Source: Enterococcus mundtii (lineage in GTDB: Bacteria; Bacillota; Bacilli; Lactobacillales; Enterococcaceae). Taken from it: a stretch of 64,000 nt of DNA. Below, piece after piece: positions 33,485 through 43,607 of the stretch. Each line of letters starts with the position of its first letter. Position 1 is the first letter of the stretch. The notes beneath the pieces were generated by a model. The model was not told where the DNA came from, made no database searches, and was given only the letters and a program-made list of their open reading frames with translations. The DNA lies in NCBI RefSeq assembly GCF_002813755.1, contig NZ_CP018061.1, positions 1,850,001 through 1,914,000 of the forward strand. Reading direction: 5' to 3'. Made by a program: the position numbers and the translations under genes.

Positions 33485-36400
33485 TCACCTTCTTGTGTGT
33501 GTTCGATTTATCTTCGCAGCAAAGTGTAAACTCAACTTGCCTGTTACTTTATTATTTTGTGTGGGATCACCAAAATATTTCCCTGTAAAACCAAGTGACA
33601 TTTGGGAATCTGATGGCACTGATTCGGTCCATTGTGCACCAGCAAAAGTACTTGCTTGTCCAACTAACGGCTTGTCAGATGGCGTCGCACCGATTCGTTG
33701 CAAATATAAAAACATTGATTCGCTCGTCGCTTCTTGTTCCGATGAATCTAAAAAGACAATATTCGAAGTACTTGCTAACTCCACATCGTTTTTGGTATGG
33801 AAGGAAACTGTCAATTCTGTCGTTGTCGAATGATTGATCACCTGATAATCATCACTAGTCACTTGATCGTCTAAGACGTCAAAAGCCATTCGGACTGGTA
33901 ACGTTACATGGATCGCTGGATCACTTTCCACCACAAAAGGAACGGTATATTCCCATGTGGCTTTTTCACCATTAACCAATGACTCGCTGACAACGATCTT
34001 GCCAGTCGTCGTTCCTTCTTTGGACGTATCGGGATATTGAGTGAAACCTTCAATTTTCAAGGTAGGATATTGACTGATATCTAAATATCGTCCAATTTGA
34101 CGATCCATATCTTCACGAGACATTCCTAACACTGTTTTTTGTTCACTTGGATTTAAACGATCGATGTTTATTCGTTCAAATCCATTCGCAGTGATTTGAT
34201 AACGGCTTCGATTATCCGATATCCTTGGTTGCACCACATTATCTTTGATATTGTCCAGTCTGCCATTGGCTTCCGCATGGAAAATTTCTACGATATCGCC
34301 TTTCGCCACTGATAGTCTTCGATTTGTTCCGAAACCATTCAAGGTATCCAACCTTTGATTACCATTAACAGAAAAATCGAAATCTGGCGTTTGTGCATTC
34401 ATTGGACCATTAGAAACAGTTACTTGGTTATAGTGCCTGATTTGATAGTACATATCATTTCCAAAATAGGAATGAACCGAAGTTCCAGCTAATGCACTAT
34501 TATAGGTCGCAACAATTTGCGTTTGATCACTGTTCAAGCTTAAAGTTGCTGCTCGTAGGTCTGTTCCTTGAAAACTAATTCCTCTTACATTTAACGAATG
34601 ACCAAACTGATAAGTGACTGGTACATCGATCGTAGCCAATACTGTGCCATTTTTTGAAACCTCTACACGTGCAGATTGACCATTCAGTGAATCTGGGAAA
34701 CTTACAAAACGCGCGTCATAATCATCTGTTTCAGTTTGATCTTTGAAGACTTTGACAAAGTCTTTTGCCTGATAATCCGTTTCTCCATATCCATAGTTCA
34801 AGACTTGGCTATTCGGCTGGATATCTGTGTAATTTCCGATACCAGTAAAGCCAATGATGCCTTGTTCATTGATGACCCCGATTGAAAAACGCTCGGCATT
34901 ATTCCGATTGATCTGGAATGTACCTGTTGTGACCTCTCCTGCCAAGTCCGCTTGATATGGATTGAATAAGCGAACAGGGTGTCCTGTAAGATCTAAAGTT
35001 ACTGTTACTTGGTTTGTTGAAACAGCTGTATCTACTTCTGGTTGGATCGAGTTGAAGAACTCGGAAGTTTGTGCCCCATTCGTCTGCCACCTCAAGTATG
35101 GGTATGTTCGATTGGCACTGCTCCCCAAAGCAAAACCTGTGAACCACTTTTCACCAAACCCAAGCTCCGTTATGGTTGCATCGATCAATCCTGTAGTGCT
35201 ACGCGCTTCACCCACACCACTTGTCGTCGTTTTTCTTGTAGTGCTTGCATCAAAATAAACATTGTTTGCTGTAATTCCTGTGGTAGTATTCGAAATCGGT
35301 TCTCCAGCAGTAAATCCTGCGACGAATAAATTCGTGAGCTGTGCGGTTGCAGTTGCACTTATCGCTCCGATCACTCCTTGTCCATTTGATGAACCAACAC
35401 CATAATTATCGGTCATCACTAACTGACCACTGTCTTCAATCCTACCAATAAATCCACCAGAACCATTAGCAACATTTCCAAGAATATAGCCACTGTGATA
35501 ACTCTCATTAATCGTCACATTTCCTGCTAAACGACCAATAAATCCACCAGCATAACTATTTCCACTTCGAAGATCACTCGAATTGATACTTCGTTCAATG
35601 TGTACTTGACCATTTTCTGTAACAAAGCCAATCAACCCTCCACGATAGCTAGATATTGAAGAATTGACCGTTGAGCGAGTCTCGCTATGCGTATCGGTGA
35701 TCGTTACTGTACCAGATACTTCACCGATCAATCCTCCTAGATTCAAGGAGTAATTATTACCACCAGTAAAATTCACTTTTGAACTAGAATGACTCATGGT
35801 AAGCACTCCTGTCGTGCGACCAACGAGACCACCTAGTAAACCGTTTGAAGTATTCGAGTGAAGATTACTTGAGACTTGGCCATTCGTAATCGTTAGTTGT
35901 CCACTGTTGTTTCCAACGAAAGCCCCGCTCCCATTCGACTGGTTTGAAAGAATACTACTGCTACTGTCCATTCTGATATTCTCAAGTTCAACAATACTTC
36001 CTGCGCTGATTACGGCAATCACTCCTGCAGTATAGTTGGTAAATGACTGACCTCTAGTATTCGTCACTCGTAAATTTTCAAATGTTAGATTCTCGATTCG
36101 TAAAGGATCGTTTCCGACTGAGCGAATAAATGCTAAGTCTATTTCTCCACTAGTCAACGTCAAATTCTTGATGACTGCATGATTACCGATCAATTTCGCT
36201 CCATATACTTGTCTACCAGAAAAAGTACCTGCATTTGCCATATCGATTGCTATTCCATCTTCTGGTTCAATCGAATAGTTTTCATCATCTTTATCAAAAG
36301 GCGCTTGACTATTCAGAAAGCGACTTAGATCTTCTGCCGTTCGTATGACCGTTTGTACATAATTTGCCGTCACTGTTGCATCTTCTGTCCCCATCGTGAA

Positions 36401-39400
36401 AGTAGCCGTTCGATTTTCCTGATCAAATCTTGTCACCGTACTCCCTGTGCCAGTCACGCTAAATCCAACAAAGCGATACCCTGCATTTGCTTCAGCCGCC
36501 TGAATCGTTGTGGTTTCCCCTTCGATAAAATTCGTTCGGTCAGCGTTTGGATCAGCTGCACTTCCTGCCAAGGGATCACGGACCAGTGTCAAACTCATTC
36601 GCCGTGCGGTAAATCCAACCACTCCTTGTTGATTGATGACACCAATCGATACTCTTGCAACAGATCCACGATTGAAAGTGAAGGTTCCTGCTGTCGCTTC
36701 ACCAGCTAAGCCAGAGCTGTATGGATTAAATAGTTTTAAAGGCTCGTTTTGTAGATCTAACGTGACCGCCACTTGATTGCCCGTCACTTGACGATCGACC
36801 ATTGGATCGATGCTATCAAAAAACATCGATGGTTGCGTATTTTGCGTCTGCCAACTGAGATACGGATAGGTTTTATTCGTTCGTTGAGCGACTGAAAAAT
36901 CGGTCCGCCAACGATTCCCAAAACCTAACATAGCGGTTGTTGATTCGATCAACTCTAGCGTAGTTTTCGCTTCCCCTACACCTGTCGTTGTTGCTTTATT
37001 CGTGGTACTGGAATCATAATAAACATTGGTCGCAGTAATACCTGTCGTATCTGAGGTAATTGGCTGTACCCCTGTAAAACCTGCAACAAATAGTTGGCTG
37101 AGTGTCACTCGATCCGTTAATTGATTGATCCCGATCACACCATTGCCATTGGAGGATCCAATGCTATAACTATCCACGACACTGAGTGCGCCATTGCCTT
37201 CGGTCATACCAATGAACCCAGCAGTTCCTAGACTTGTACTTCCTTGGACATGTCCATTGTGATAGCTTTCCTCGATTTTAGCAGTTCCTGACATCCTTCC
37301 GATAAATCCACCCACATTACTGTTATTTCCTCGCATATCACCGGCATTGATACTTCGTTGGATCGTGACATCTCCTGAGAAGGTCACTCGACCAATCATT
37401 CCACCTCGATATGTTCCGCTCAATGAATTGATTGCTGTTTGGCTTTCACTTACAGAATCAGTGATTATTACCTCACTACTGGTTTCGCCCACTAGTCCAC
37501 CGATATTTAATGTATATGAACCACCACCAGTAAAAGTAACTCGAGAAAGACTACTCTCAATGGTCAATGGACCGTCATTTTTACCAACAAGTCCACCCAT
37601 TAGTCCATTAGCTGTGTTGGAGTGTAACGTTCCTGAAACCTCACTGTTTTTGACCACTACTGAACCCATATTATTCCCAATCAACCCTGCACTTCCATTC
37701 GGTTGATTCGCTAAGATTCGGCTACTCTCATCGATCGTGATATTTTCAAGCTCCACTGACTTACCGCTTGCTACTTGACCGATGATTCCAGCTGAATTAG
37801 ACGATGATCGTGTATTATTCAGCGAGATACCAGCTAAGGTCAGATTCTCGATTCGTGAAAGATTACTGCCATTGATTGTTTGGATCAATCCAAGGGAGGC
37901 ATTTTGAGATACTAATGAAAGATTTTTGATGATCGTGCCATTTCCGATCAGATGACCAGAAAATTGACTACGTCCTGAAAAATCACCTTCTCCTGACATG
38001 TCGATCGTTTGATTTGTTTCTGGTTCGATCGTGTAAGTCTGGTCGTTTGCATCATAAGGAGACTCACTTCGTAAAAACTTTCCGAGATCATCGGCATTAC
38101 GGATAATCGTTGAGGCGTATTCTGCTGTGATGACCGTGTTTTCAGTTCCAATCGTTACTGTCGCTGTTCGTGCGTTCAAATCGATGTTGGAAACTGAACT
38201 CCCCGCACCAGTTACACTGAATCCAACAAAACGATACCCTTGGTTAGGTGCAGCTGCTTTGATCTGTGTCGTTTCGCCTTCAAGAAAATCATTTTTTTCA
38301 ATCTCCGGATCATGATCGCTACCAGCGATTGGATTGCGAGCGCTCGTCGCCGTCATTCGCCGTGCGGTAAATCCAACGACGCCTTGCTGATTGATGACAC
38401 CAATCGACACTCTTGCAATAGATCCACGATTGAAAGTGAAGGTTCCTGTTGTCGCTTCACCAGCTAAGCCAGAACTATATGGATTGAATAGTTTCAATGG
38501 CTCATTTTGTAGATCTAATGTTACCGACACTTGATTACCCGTTACTTGACGATCGACCATTGGATCGATGCTGTCAAAAAACATTACCGGTTGCGCGCCT
38601 TGGGTCTGCCAACTCAGGTAAGGGTAGGTTTTATTCGTTCGTTGAGCGACTGAAAAATCGGTCCGCCAACGATTCCCAAAACCTAACATAGCGGTTGTTG
38701 ATTCGATCAACTCTAGCGTAGTTTTCGCTTCCCCTACACCTGTCGTTGTTGCTTTATTCGTGGTACTGGAATCATAATAAACATTGGTCGCAGTGATACC
38801 TGTCGTATCTGAGGTAATTGGTTGCCCTCCCGTGAAACCAGCGATAAAGAGTTGATTCAACGTAACATTACTTGCTAGTTGATTGACTCCGATCACTCCA
38901 TTACCGTTGGAAGAACCAATACTATAACTATCCATGATGCCAAGGGCTCCACCGCCTTCAGTCAAGCCGATGAATGCTGCGGTTCCTAGACTTGTACTTC
39001 CTTGGACATGCCCATTATGGTAACTTTCTTCGATTCGAGCAGTTCCTGACATTCTTCCGATAAATCCACCGACAATACTGTTATTTCCCCGCATATCACT
39101 AGCATTGATGCTTCGTTGGATCATCACATTCCCTGAGAATGTGACTCGACCAATCATACCACCACGATATGTCCCACTCGCTGAATTGATTGCGGTGTGA
39201 CTTTCACTTCTAGAATCAGTGATTGTGACCTCACTACTGGTTTCACCAACTAACCCTCCTATATTTAAGGTGTAAGAGCCTCCTCCAGTAAAAGTAACAC
39301 GAGAGACACTATTTTCAATCGTTAGTTGTCCTTGGTTTTGCCCAACTAATCCGCCCATCAATCCATTAGCAGTGTTGGAATGTAAGGTTCCTGAAACCTC

Positions 39401-41245
39401 ACTGTTTTTGATCGTTACTGAACCTTGGTTGTTTCCAATCAACCCTGCATTTCCAGCGGGTTGATTGGCAGCAATTTGGCTACTTTCATCGATCGTAATA
39501 TTTTCAAGCTCGACTGTTTTCCCGCTTGCTACTTGACCGATGATTCCAGCTGAATTAGACGATGATCGTGTATTATTCAGCGAAATGCCAGCTAAGGTCA
39601 GATTCTCGATTCGTGAAAGATTACTGCCATTGATTGTTTGGATCAATCCAAGGGAGGCATTTTGAGATACTAATGAAAGATTTCTAATAATCGTACCATT
39701 CCCGATCAAGTTACCAGAAAATTGACTACGACCTGAAAAGTTCCCTTGTCCAGACATATCGATTGTCTGATTGGTTTCTGGTTCGATCGTGTATGTTTGT
39801 TCATTTGAATCATAAGGAAACTCGCTACGTAAAAACTTTCCGAGATCCTCTGCATTGCGAATGACTGTCGAGGCATACTCCGCTGTGACTGTCGCATTTT
39901 CAGTCCCCATTGTGAAGGTTGCGGTGCGATTTGCTAAATTAACATTCGTAATCGTCCCGTTTCCTGTCACATTAAAGCCAACCAAACGATAGCCAGGAGA
40001 CGGTGCTCCTGCTGTGACCGTCGTTGTTGCACCGACCACCAGACTAGTCGTCGGCGCAGTCGGATTACTTGCACTTCCAGCCTGTGGCGAACGTGCTAAA
40101 GTTAAGGTTCGATTACTCAGTTCGTAACGTGCAGTAACTGTTGCGTTTTGAGAACCCATGGTAAACGTGCCTGTTCGATTAGATGTATTTACATTCGTGA
40201 TTGAACTTCCCGTACCACTCACATCAAATCCTGCAAACTGATAACCAGTCGCTGGGGCTGCAGCGGTGACCGTCGTTGTTGCACCTTGTGCCAGTGTGGT
40301 CACAGGCGCCGATGGATTTGCACTCGCTCCTTGCGATGGATTTCTAGCAAATGCCAAAGTATGAGCGGGTAATTCTGTAAAACTGCCACGGATCGCTTGG
40401 TTTACCGTTGCTACAAAGTTCGGATAATATGAATGATTCCATATAGTTGCAAAATAAAAATAGGTATTGAATATCCAATCCAAATCTACCGTAAATGAAT
40501 TTGCTCTTTGACTAGTAAAAGAAGCATCACGGATACGCTCAACTCGTATAGTAAATTCTTGAAAATCCGCTAAAGTCCCTTCATTCAGATTGGATGGCGA
40601 TAAAACTGGACCTTTTATTTGGTAAGGTGTTGTTTCTTGAATAGTAAAGTGAAAATCTCCTTGTCCATGTTGAATCGTATTCACTCCAAATTGATACTGA
40701 TTTCTTGTTGGCATTCCATAAAAATCGACTCCTGCATACAACAAACTATTTCCGTCGCGATATAAAAACTGCCTAGGCAACATAATTCGCCCTACAATAC
40801 TATTTCCTGTTCGGTTACCTAACTGATTACTCCCCGACCATACAATGGACGCTCGGCTGTCATTTAAAAAATAATTCCTAAAAGTTGTTGGAAACTGTGT
40901 ACGGTTTCCACTGGCATTTCCTTGTAAAAATCTAGAGATCCAAAAATTATCTAGCGTATTCAATAGCTGCGCATTTCTTGGTTCCCTATCTAATAAAGGT
41001 CCATCTTCCACCACTTCTTCTGGCGTCGCTTCTACCGGTTCGCTCTCGTCCTCAGTCGCCTCCTCACTTTCTACCAATGTTTCTTCTATTGTTTCCTGTG
41101 TTTCACCAATATCTTCTACCTGTTCTTCTACACTTGACTCGTTGATCGTCTCAGCAATAACGCTGATACTATTTCCTAATGACGAAAAAAGCAGCAAGAT
41201 AATTACAATCATATGTAAAATTTGTTTCTTATAAAAATGAGTCAT
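33485..41245 (-). CDS. Giant secreted GLUG-repeat surface protein (2586 residues)
   Basis: It has a signal peptide (HMIVIILLLFSSLGNSISVIA, cut near residue 32), an acidic Glu/Thr linker, and a folded N-terminal region to about residue 300. Next come beta-repeat units (LAFARNPSQGASANP type; GYxFxGFxVxGxG, RTxTFTMGxxxATVTAxY). Three long modules then start IRNAEDLGKFLRSE (about residues 459, 1043, 1634), each rich in GLUG motifs such as GLVGQNQG and FIGRMSG and closing with IGVINQQGVVGFTARRM. The C-terminal domain carries IHVTLPVRMAFDV and YQVINHS, shared with the 32227-32883 protein. No LPXTG or membrane anchor is present. SD is AGGAGGAGG. The likely role is adhesion or a surface scaffold; the ligand is unknown. 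Confidence 0.9.
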   Translation of the reverse strand: MTHFYKKQILHMIVIILLLFSSLGNSISVIAETINESSVEEQVEDIGETQETIEETLVESEEATEDESEPVEATPEEVVEDGPLLDREPRNAQLLNTLDNFWISRFLQGNASGNRTQFPTTFRNYFLNDSRASIVWSGSNQLGNRTGNSIVGRIMLPRQFLYRDGNSLLYAGVDFYGMPTRNQYQFGVNTIQHGQGDFHFTIQETTPYQIKGPVLSPSNLNEGTLADFQEFTIRVERIRDASFTSQRANSFTVDLDWIFNTYFYFATIWNHSYYPNFVATVNQAIRGSFTELPAHTLAFARNPSQGASANPSAPVTTLAQGATTTVTAAAPATGYQFAGFDVSGTGSSITNVNTSNRTGTFTMGSQNATVTARYELSNRTLTLARSPQAGSASNPTAPTTSLVVGATTTVTAGAPSPGYRLVGFNVTGNGTITNVNLANRTATFTMGTENATVTAEYASTVIRNAEDLGKFLRSEFPYDSNEQTYTIEPETNQTIDMSGQGNFSGRSQFSGNLIGNGTIIRNLSLVSQNASLGLIQTINGSNLSRIENLTLAGISLNNTRSSSNSAGIIGQVASGKTVELENITIDESSQIAANQPAGNAGLIGNNQGSVTIKNSEVSGTLHSNTANGLMGGLVGQNQGQLTIENSVSRVTFTGGGSYTLNIGGLVGETSSEVTITDSRSESHTAINSASGTYRGGMIGRVTFSGNVMIQRSINASDMRGNNSIVGGFIGRMSGTARIEESYHNGHVQGSTSLGTAAFIGLTEGGGALGIMDSYSIGSSNGNGVIGVNQLASNVTLNQLFIAGFTGGQPITSDTTGITATNVYYDSSTTNKATTTGVGEAKTTLELIESTTAMLGFGNRWRTDFSVAQRTNKTYPYLSWQTQGAQPVMFFDSIDPMVDRQVTGNQVSVTLDLQNEPLKLFNPYSSGLAGEATTGTFTFNRGSIARVSIGVINQQGVVGFTARRMTATSARNPIAGSDHDPEIEKNDFLEGETTQIKAAAPNQGYRFVGFSVTGAGSSVSNIDLNARTATVTIGTENTVITAEYASTIIRNADDLGKFLRSESPYDANDQTYTIEPETNQTIDMSGEGDFSGRSQFSGHLIGNGTIIKNLSLVSQNASLGLIQTINGSNLSRIENLTLAGISLNNTRSSSNSAGIIGQVASGKSVELENITIDESSRILANQPNGSAGLIGNNMGSVVVKNSEVSGTLHSNTANGLMGGLVGKNDGPLTIESSLSRVTFTGGGSYTLNIGGLVGETSSEVIITDSVSESQTAINSLSGTYRGGMIGRVTFSGDVTIQRSINAGDMRGNNSNVGGFIGRMSGTAKIEESYHNGHVQGSTSLGTAGFIGMTEGNGALSVVDSYSIGSSNGNGVIGINQLTDRVTLSQLFVAGFTGVQPITSDTTGITATNVYYDSSTTNKATTTGVGEAKTTLELIESTTAMLGFGNRWRTDFSVAQRTNKTYPYLSWQTQNTQPSMFFDSIDPMVDRQVTGNQVAVTLDLQNEPLKLFNPYSSGLAGEATAGTFTFNRGSVARVSIGVINQQGVVGFTARRMSLTLVRDPLAGSAADPNADRTNFIEGETTTIQAAEANAGYRFVGFSVTGTGSTVTRFDQENRTATFTMGTEDATVTANYVQTVIRTAEDLSRFLNSQAPFDKDDENYSIEPEDGIAIDMANAGTFSGRQVYGAKLIGNHAVIKNLTLTSGEIDLAFIRSVGNDPLRIENLTFENLRVTNTRGQSFTNYTAGVIAVISAGSIVELENIRMDSSSSILSNQSNGSGAFVGNNSGQLTITNGQVSSNLHSNTSNGLLGGLVGRTTGVLTMSHSSSKVNFTGGNNYSLNLGGLIGEVSGTVTITDTHSETRSTVNSSISSYRGGLIGFVTENGQVHIERSINSSDLRSGNSYAGGFIGRLAGNVTINESYHSGYILGNVANGSGGFIGRIEDSGQLVMTDNYGVGSSNGQGVIGAISATATAQLTNLFVAGFTAGEPISNTTTGITANNVYFDASTTRKTTTSGVGEARSTTGLIDATITELGFGEKWFTGFALGSSANRTYPYLRWQTNGAQTSEFFNSIQPEVDTAVSTNQVTVTLDLTGHPVRLFNPYQADLAGEVTTGTFQINRNNAERFSIGVINEQGIIGFTGIGNYTDIQPNSQVLNYGYGETDYQAKDFVKVFKDQTETDDYDARFVSFPDSLNGQSARVEVSKNGTVLATIDVPVTYQFGHSLNVRGISFQGTDLRAATLSLNSDQTQIVATYNSALAGTSVHSYFGNDMYYQIRHYNQVTVSNGPMNAQTPDFDFSVNGNQRLDTLNGFGTNRRLSVAKGDIVEIFHAEANGRLDNIKDNVVQPRISDNRSRYQITANGFERINIDRLNPSEQKTVLGMSREDMDRQIGRYLDISQYPTLKIEGFTQYPDTSKEGTTTGKIVVSESLVNGEKATWEYTVPFVVESDPAIHVTLPVRMAFDVLDDQVTSDDYQVINHSTTTELTVSFHTKNDVELASTSNIVFLDSSEQEATSESMFLYLQRIGATPSDKPLVGQASTFAGAQWTESVPSDSQMSLGFTGKYFGDPTQNNKVTGKLSLHFAAKINRTHTRR
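34860..39875 (-). repeat. Three internal modules of about 1.76 kb in the giant gene, two nearly identical
   Basis: Modules 1 and 2 are offset by 1758 nt (586 codons) and include stretches of perfect identity. For example the DNA at 36878-37038 recurs at 38636-38796. Module 3 (about 34860-36350) is clearly diverged. The pattern suggests a recent duplication or gene conversion between modules 1 and 2. Confidence 0.9.
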
Positions 41246-42022
41246 TTCCTCCTCCTACTCTACACGTATTACTTGACGTGACGTAATCTGCTGATTTTTT
41301 GGCAGAAAGTTATACTCAATGTATTGAATGTACTGACTTATGGTGCTTCGTTTTCTACTTAATATCTTCTATTGTACGATTGATACCCTACACAACTGTT
41401 CTTCGTAATAGAACATGCCTACTTTTTTTGATATCCGCTAGTTGTATGTTTGACTAATTAATTGTATGCACCCCTTTCTTATCCAGATGAAACTATGATA
41501 TTAAATAACAATGTAATAAAACTATTATTTTTTCATCTTTTGATTATAATAACACTAATCTACTTTTTGTTTATTTTTATTTTTTTCTCAAACAAAAAAA
41601 ATAAAGCACTACCTTATTTCTATAAGTTCCGTAATTCTAGCAATAGTCATTGGTTACAATACACGCGCCCATAGTCAAAAACTTTTTTTTTATTATTTAG
41701 AAAAAAATATCACACTATGCACCTAGGAAATTTCTGCATAATTTTTATTGGAAAAACAAAATCTCCTCACTTTTAAAAAATAACAAAATTATTTAAAAAA
41801 CAATTATTCGATAAAAAACACTGCAATTCCAACTATTCCTCCTTGATTTAAAACACATTATTTTTAAATTATCATGAATTTTCCATTTAAAACGTTTGTT
41901 TTTTTTGTATACTTATACTATGCACATCTTCCCCTTAGCCTATCTAACTATGTGTTTTAACATTAAAGAGAGACTCTATTTCTTACATATCTATAGAAAA
42001 ATAAAGATTGGAAGCCAGAATA
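41246..42022. promoter_or_regulatory. 777-nt AT-rich divergent control region between giant operon and Mga-like gene
   Basis: No gene is seen. Near the giant gene a 20-bp near-palindrome centred on ACGT, ATTACTTGACGTGACGTAAT (41268-41287), lies just upstream of the ribosome site and is a candidate operator. The middle (41470-41900) has long poly-T/A tracts that could be bent DNA. The plus-strand frame 41462-41674 lacks a ribosome site and is low in complexity. The length suits control by the neighbouring Mga-like regulator. Confidence 0.55.
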
Positions 42023-43525
42023 ATGGAAAATTTACCCATCACCTTACAACTTGATAATCAGTTTAAACGACAATATCAAATTTTAAATTTAGTACATAAA
42101 AATAAAACCAACCAGTTAACAATCAATGATCTTGCTCTTGACTTAGAGAAGTCAAAGCCTACACTCAAAAAAGACATTGAAGAAATCAATCAAGCGTTGA
42201 ATGAGCAGTGTGTTTCACTAAAGATTGATCATAAAGGACTATTATCATTCCAATACAAAAAAGTAATGACGATCGATTCGATGATCACCTTATTAGCAAA
42301 AAGGACCATCACTTACCAAATCATGGATCTATTACTTCATAATGTGACCTACTCAACCGATGAATTAGCCGATGCCTTGATGGTCTCTAGAAGTACAATT
42401 TTTAAAACGATTCGTCATATGAATAATATCTTGAAGGAATTCAGCGTGACGATCACTACTGGACCATTGACTTTGTCAGGTAGAGAGGAAGATATTCGTT
42501 TTTGCTTTTTTGCCTTTTACTCAAGTTTTGGCGATAGTACGATCATTGATTCAGATAGTGAGATCGATGCTCAGTATTTAGTTGACGAAGGTCATAAAAG
42601 AGATCACGCCTTTTTACATTTTAGCCATTTTCGTGCCGCTTTATGGCTGTCGATTGCAAAAGCGCGGTGGAAGTGTAAAAAACTTTGCAACTTGAATCGA
42701 AGTATCAAAGTGTTGATCAAAAGTAGTAAAGGCTTCTCTTCACTTGAGCCATTATTACAGGATTACTATCTTTCACGCTCAAATGAAACGCTCTCATTAA
42801 ATGAAACGATGTGGTTATATTTAGTCTCACTTCATTGTATTTCCTACACACGTCAAAGTAATTTAGATGATGGACGCTCCTATGCATTTTATCGAGAAGA
42901 AAACCCTACTGTCATCGAAGTGATCCAACGTTTTCTAGCGACTGTTTTCCCAGAACACATGATCAAAAACGGGACACTAGAAAAAATGGAAGCCTACTTA
43001 GTCAATGCGCGTTTACTTTCTAAAATGAGCCATACTTACGAATTACATTCACCAACTATGGTTACTCAAATGAAAGCACGTTATTCTGAGATCTACCAAG
43101 TATGGCTTGAAAAATTGACGCTTCTAAAAAATAATCCATTGTTTGGTTTTGTTCATATCGATTATCTCGCAGCTGCGTTGACAACGTTTCATGCTTCGCT
43201 TTTGATGAGACAGTCGTATCGTCCTTTACGTATTTTGTTTACGATCCAAGGACCGCCATCTTTAGATGATTATATCCTGAATGAAATTGAGACACTCTTT
43301 ATGCAACGTTCAACGATCGAATTTCAAATTGAACATGCTGTCACAAAAGAATCGATCGAAACCTACCAAGCTGATCTAGTAGTTTGTAATTATGATCTTC
43401 ATTTGATCGATGAACAGACTTGCCAAATTCATCGCATCTCCAATGTTCCGACGATTGCGGACTGGCGTCTTTTAATGGAGACGATCACTTATTTGTCTTT
43501 GCCTGCTTATTTAGAAAATAAATAG
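42023..43525 (+). CDS. Mga-like transcriptional regulator
   Basis: The 500-residue regulator has two N-terminal helix-turn-helix domains: NQLTINDLALDLEKSKPTLKKDIEEIN (residues about 25-60) and YSTDELADALMVSRSTIFKTIRHMNNILK (about 110-150). A long PRD-like helical region follows, then a C-terminal alpha/beta part (LRILFTIQGPPSLDDYI) like the EIIB-type end of Mga/AtxA proteins. The ATG at 42023 with GGAAG upstream was preferred to TTG at 42008. It is divergent from the giant surface operon; regulators of this class often control adjacent WxL/adhesin loci. Confidence 0.85.
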   Translation: MENLPITLQLDNQFKRQYQILNLVHKNKTNQLTINDLALDLEKSKPTLKKDIEEINQALNEQCVSLKIDHKGLLSFQYKKVMTIDSMITLLAKRTITYQIMDLLLHNVTYSTDELADALMVSRSTIFKTIRHMNNILKEFSVTITTGPLTLSGREEDIRFCFFAFYSSFGDSTIIDSDSEIDAQYLVDEGHKRDHAFLHFSHFRAALWLSIAKARWKCKKLCNLNRSIKVLIKSSKGFSSLEPLLQDYYLSRSNETLSLNETMWLYLVSLHCISYTRQSNLDDGRSYAFYREENPTVIEVIQRFLATVFPEHMIKNGTLEKMEAYLVNARLLSKMSHTYELHSPTMVTQMKARYSEIYQVWLEKLTLLKNNPLFGFVHIDYLAAALTTFHASLLMRQSYRPLRILFTIQGPPSLDDYILNEIETLFMQRSTIEFQIEHAVTKESIETYQADLVVCNYDLHLIDEQTCQIHRISNVPTIADWRLLMETITYLSLPAYLENK

Positions 43526-43561
43526 AACAAAAACGCTACTTGTCCTTTATTCGCGAAATAA

Positions 43562-43601
43562 AAAAAGAGTAACCTGCTTTTGATCACAGGTTACTCTTTT
43601 T
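43562..43601. terminator. Bidirectional terminator between the Mga-like and MDR genes
   Basis: AAAAGAGTAACCTG (43563-43576) and CAGGTTACTCTTTT (43587-43600) form a 14-bp perfect stem with a 10-nt loop. A and T runs continue on both sides. The two flanking genes are convergent. Confidence 0.93.
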
Positions 43602-43607
43602 GTTCGG

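Noticed and set aside
34962..38691. Many plus-strand frames of 60-119 codons opposite the giant gene
   Set aside because: They are antisense shadows of the repetitive giant gene; they recur at the same offset as its modules and have no ribosome sites.
33485..41245. Giant repeats as a collapsed set of separate genes or a mobile element
   Set aside because: The frame is open throughout, modules are in phase and a single signal peptide is at the start; no transposase is present.
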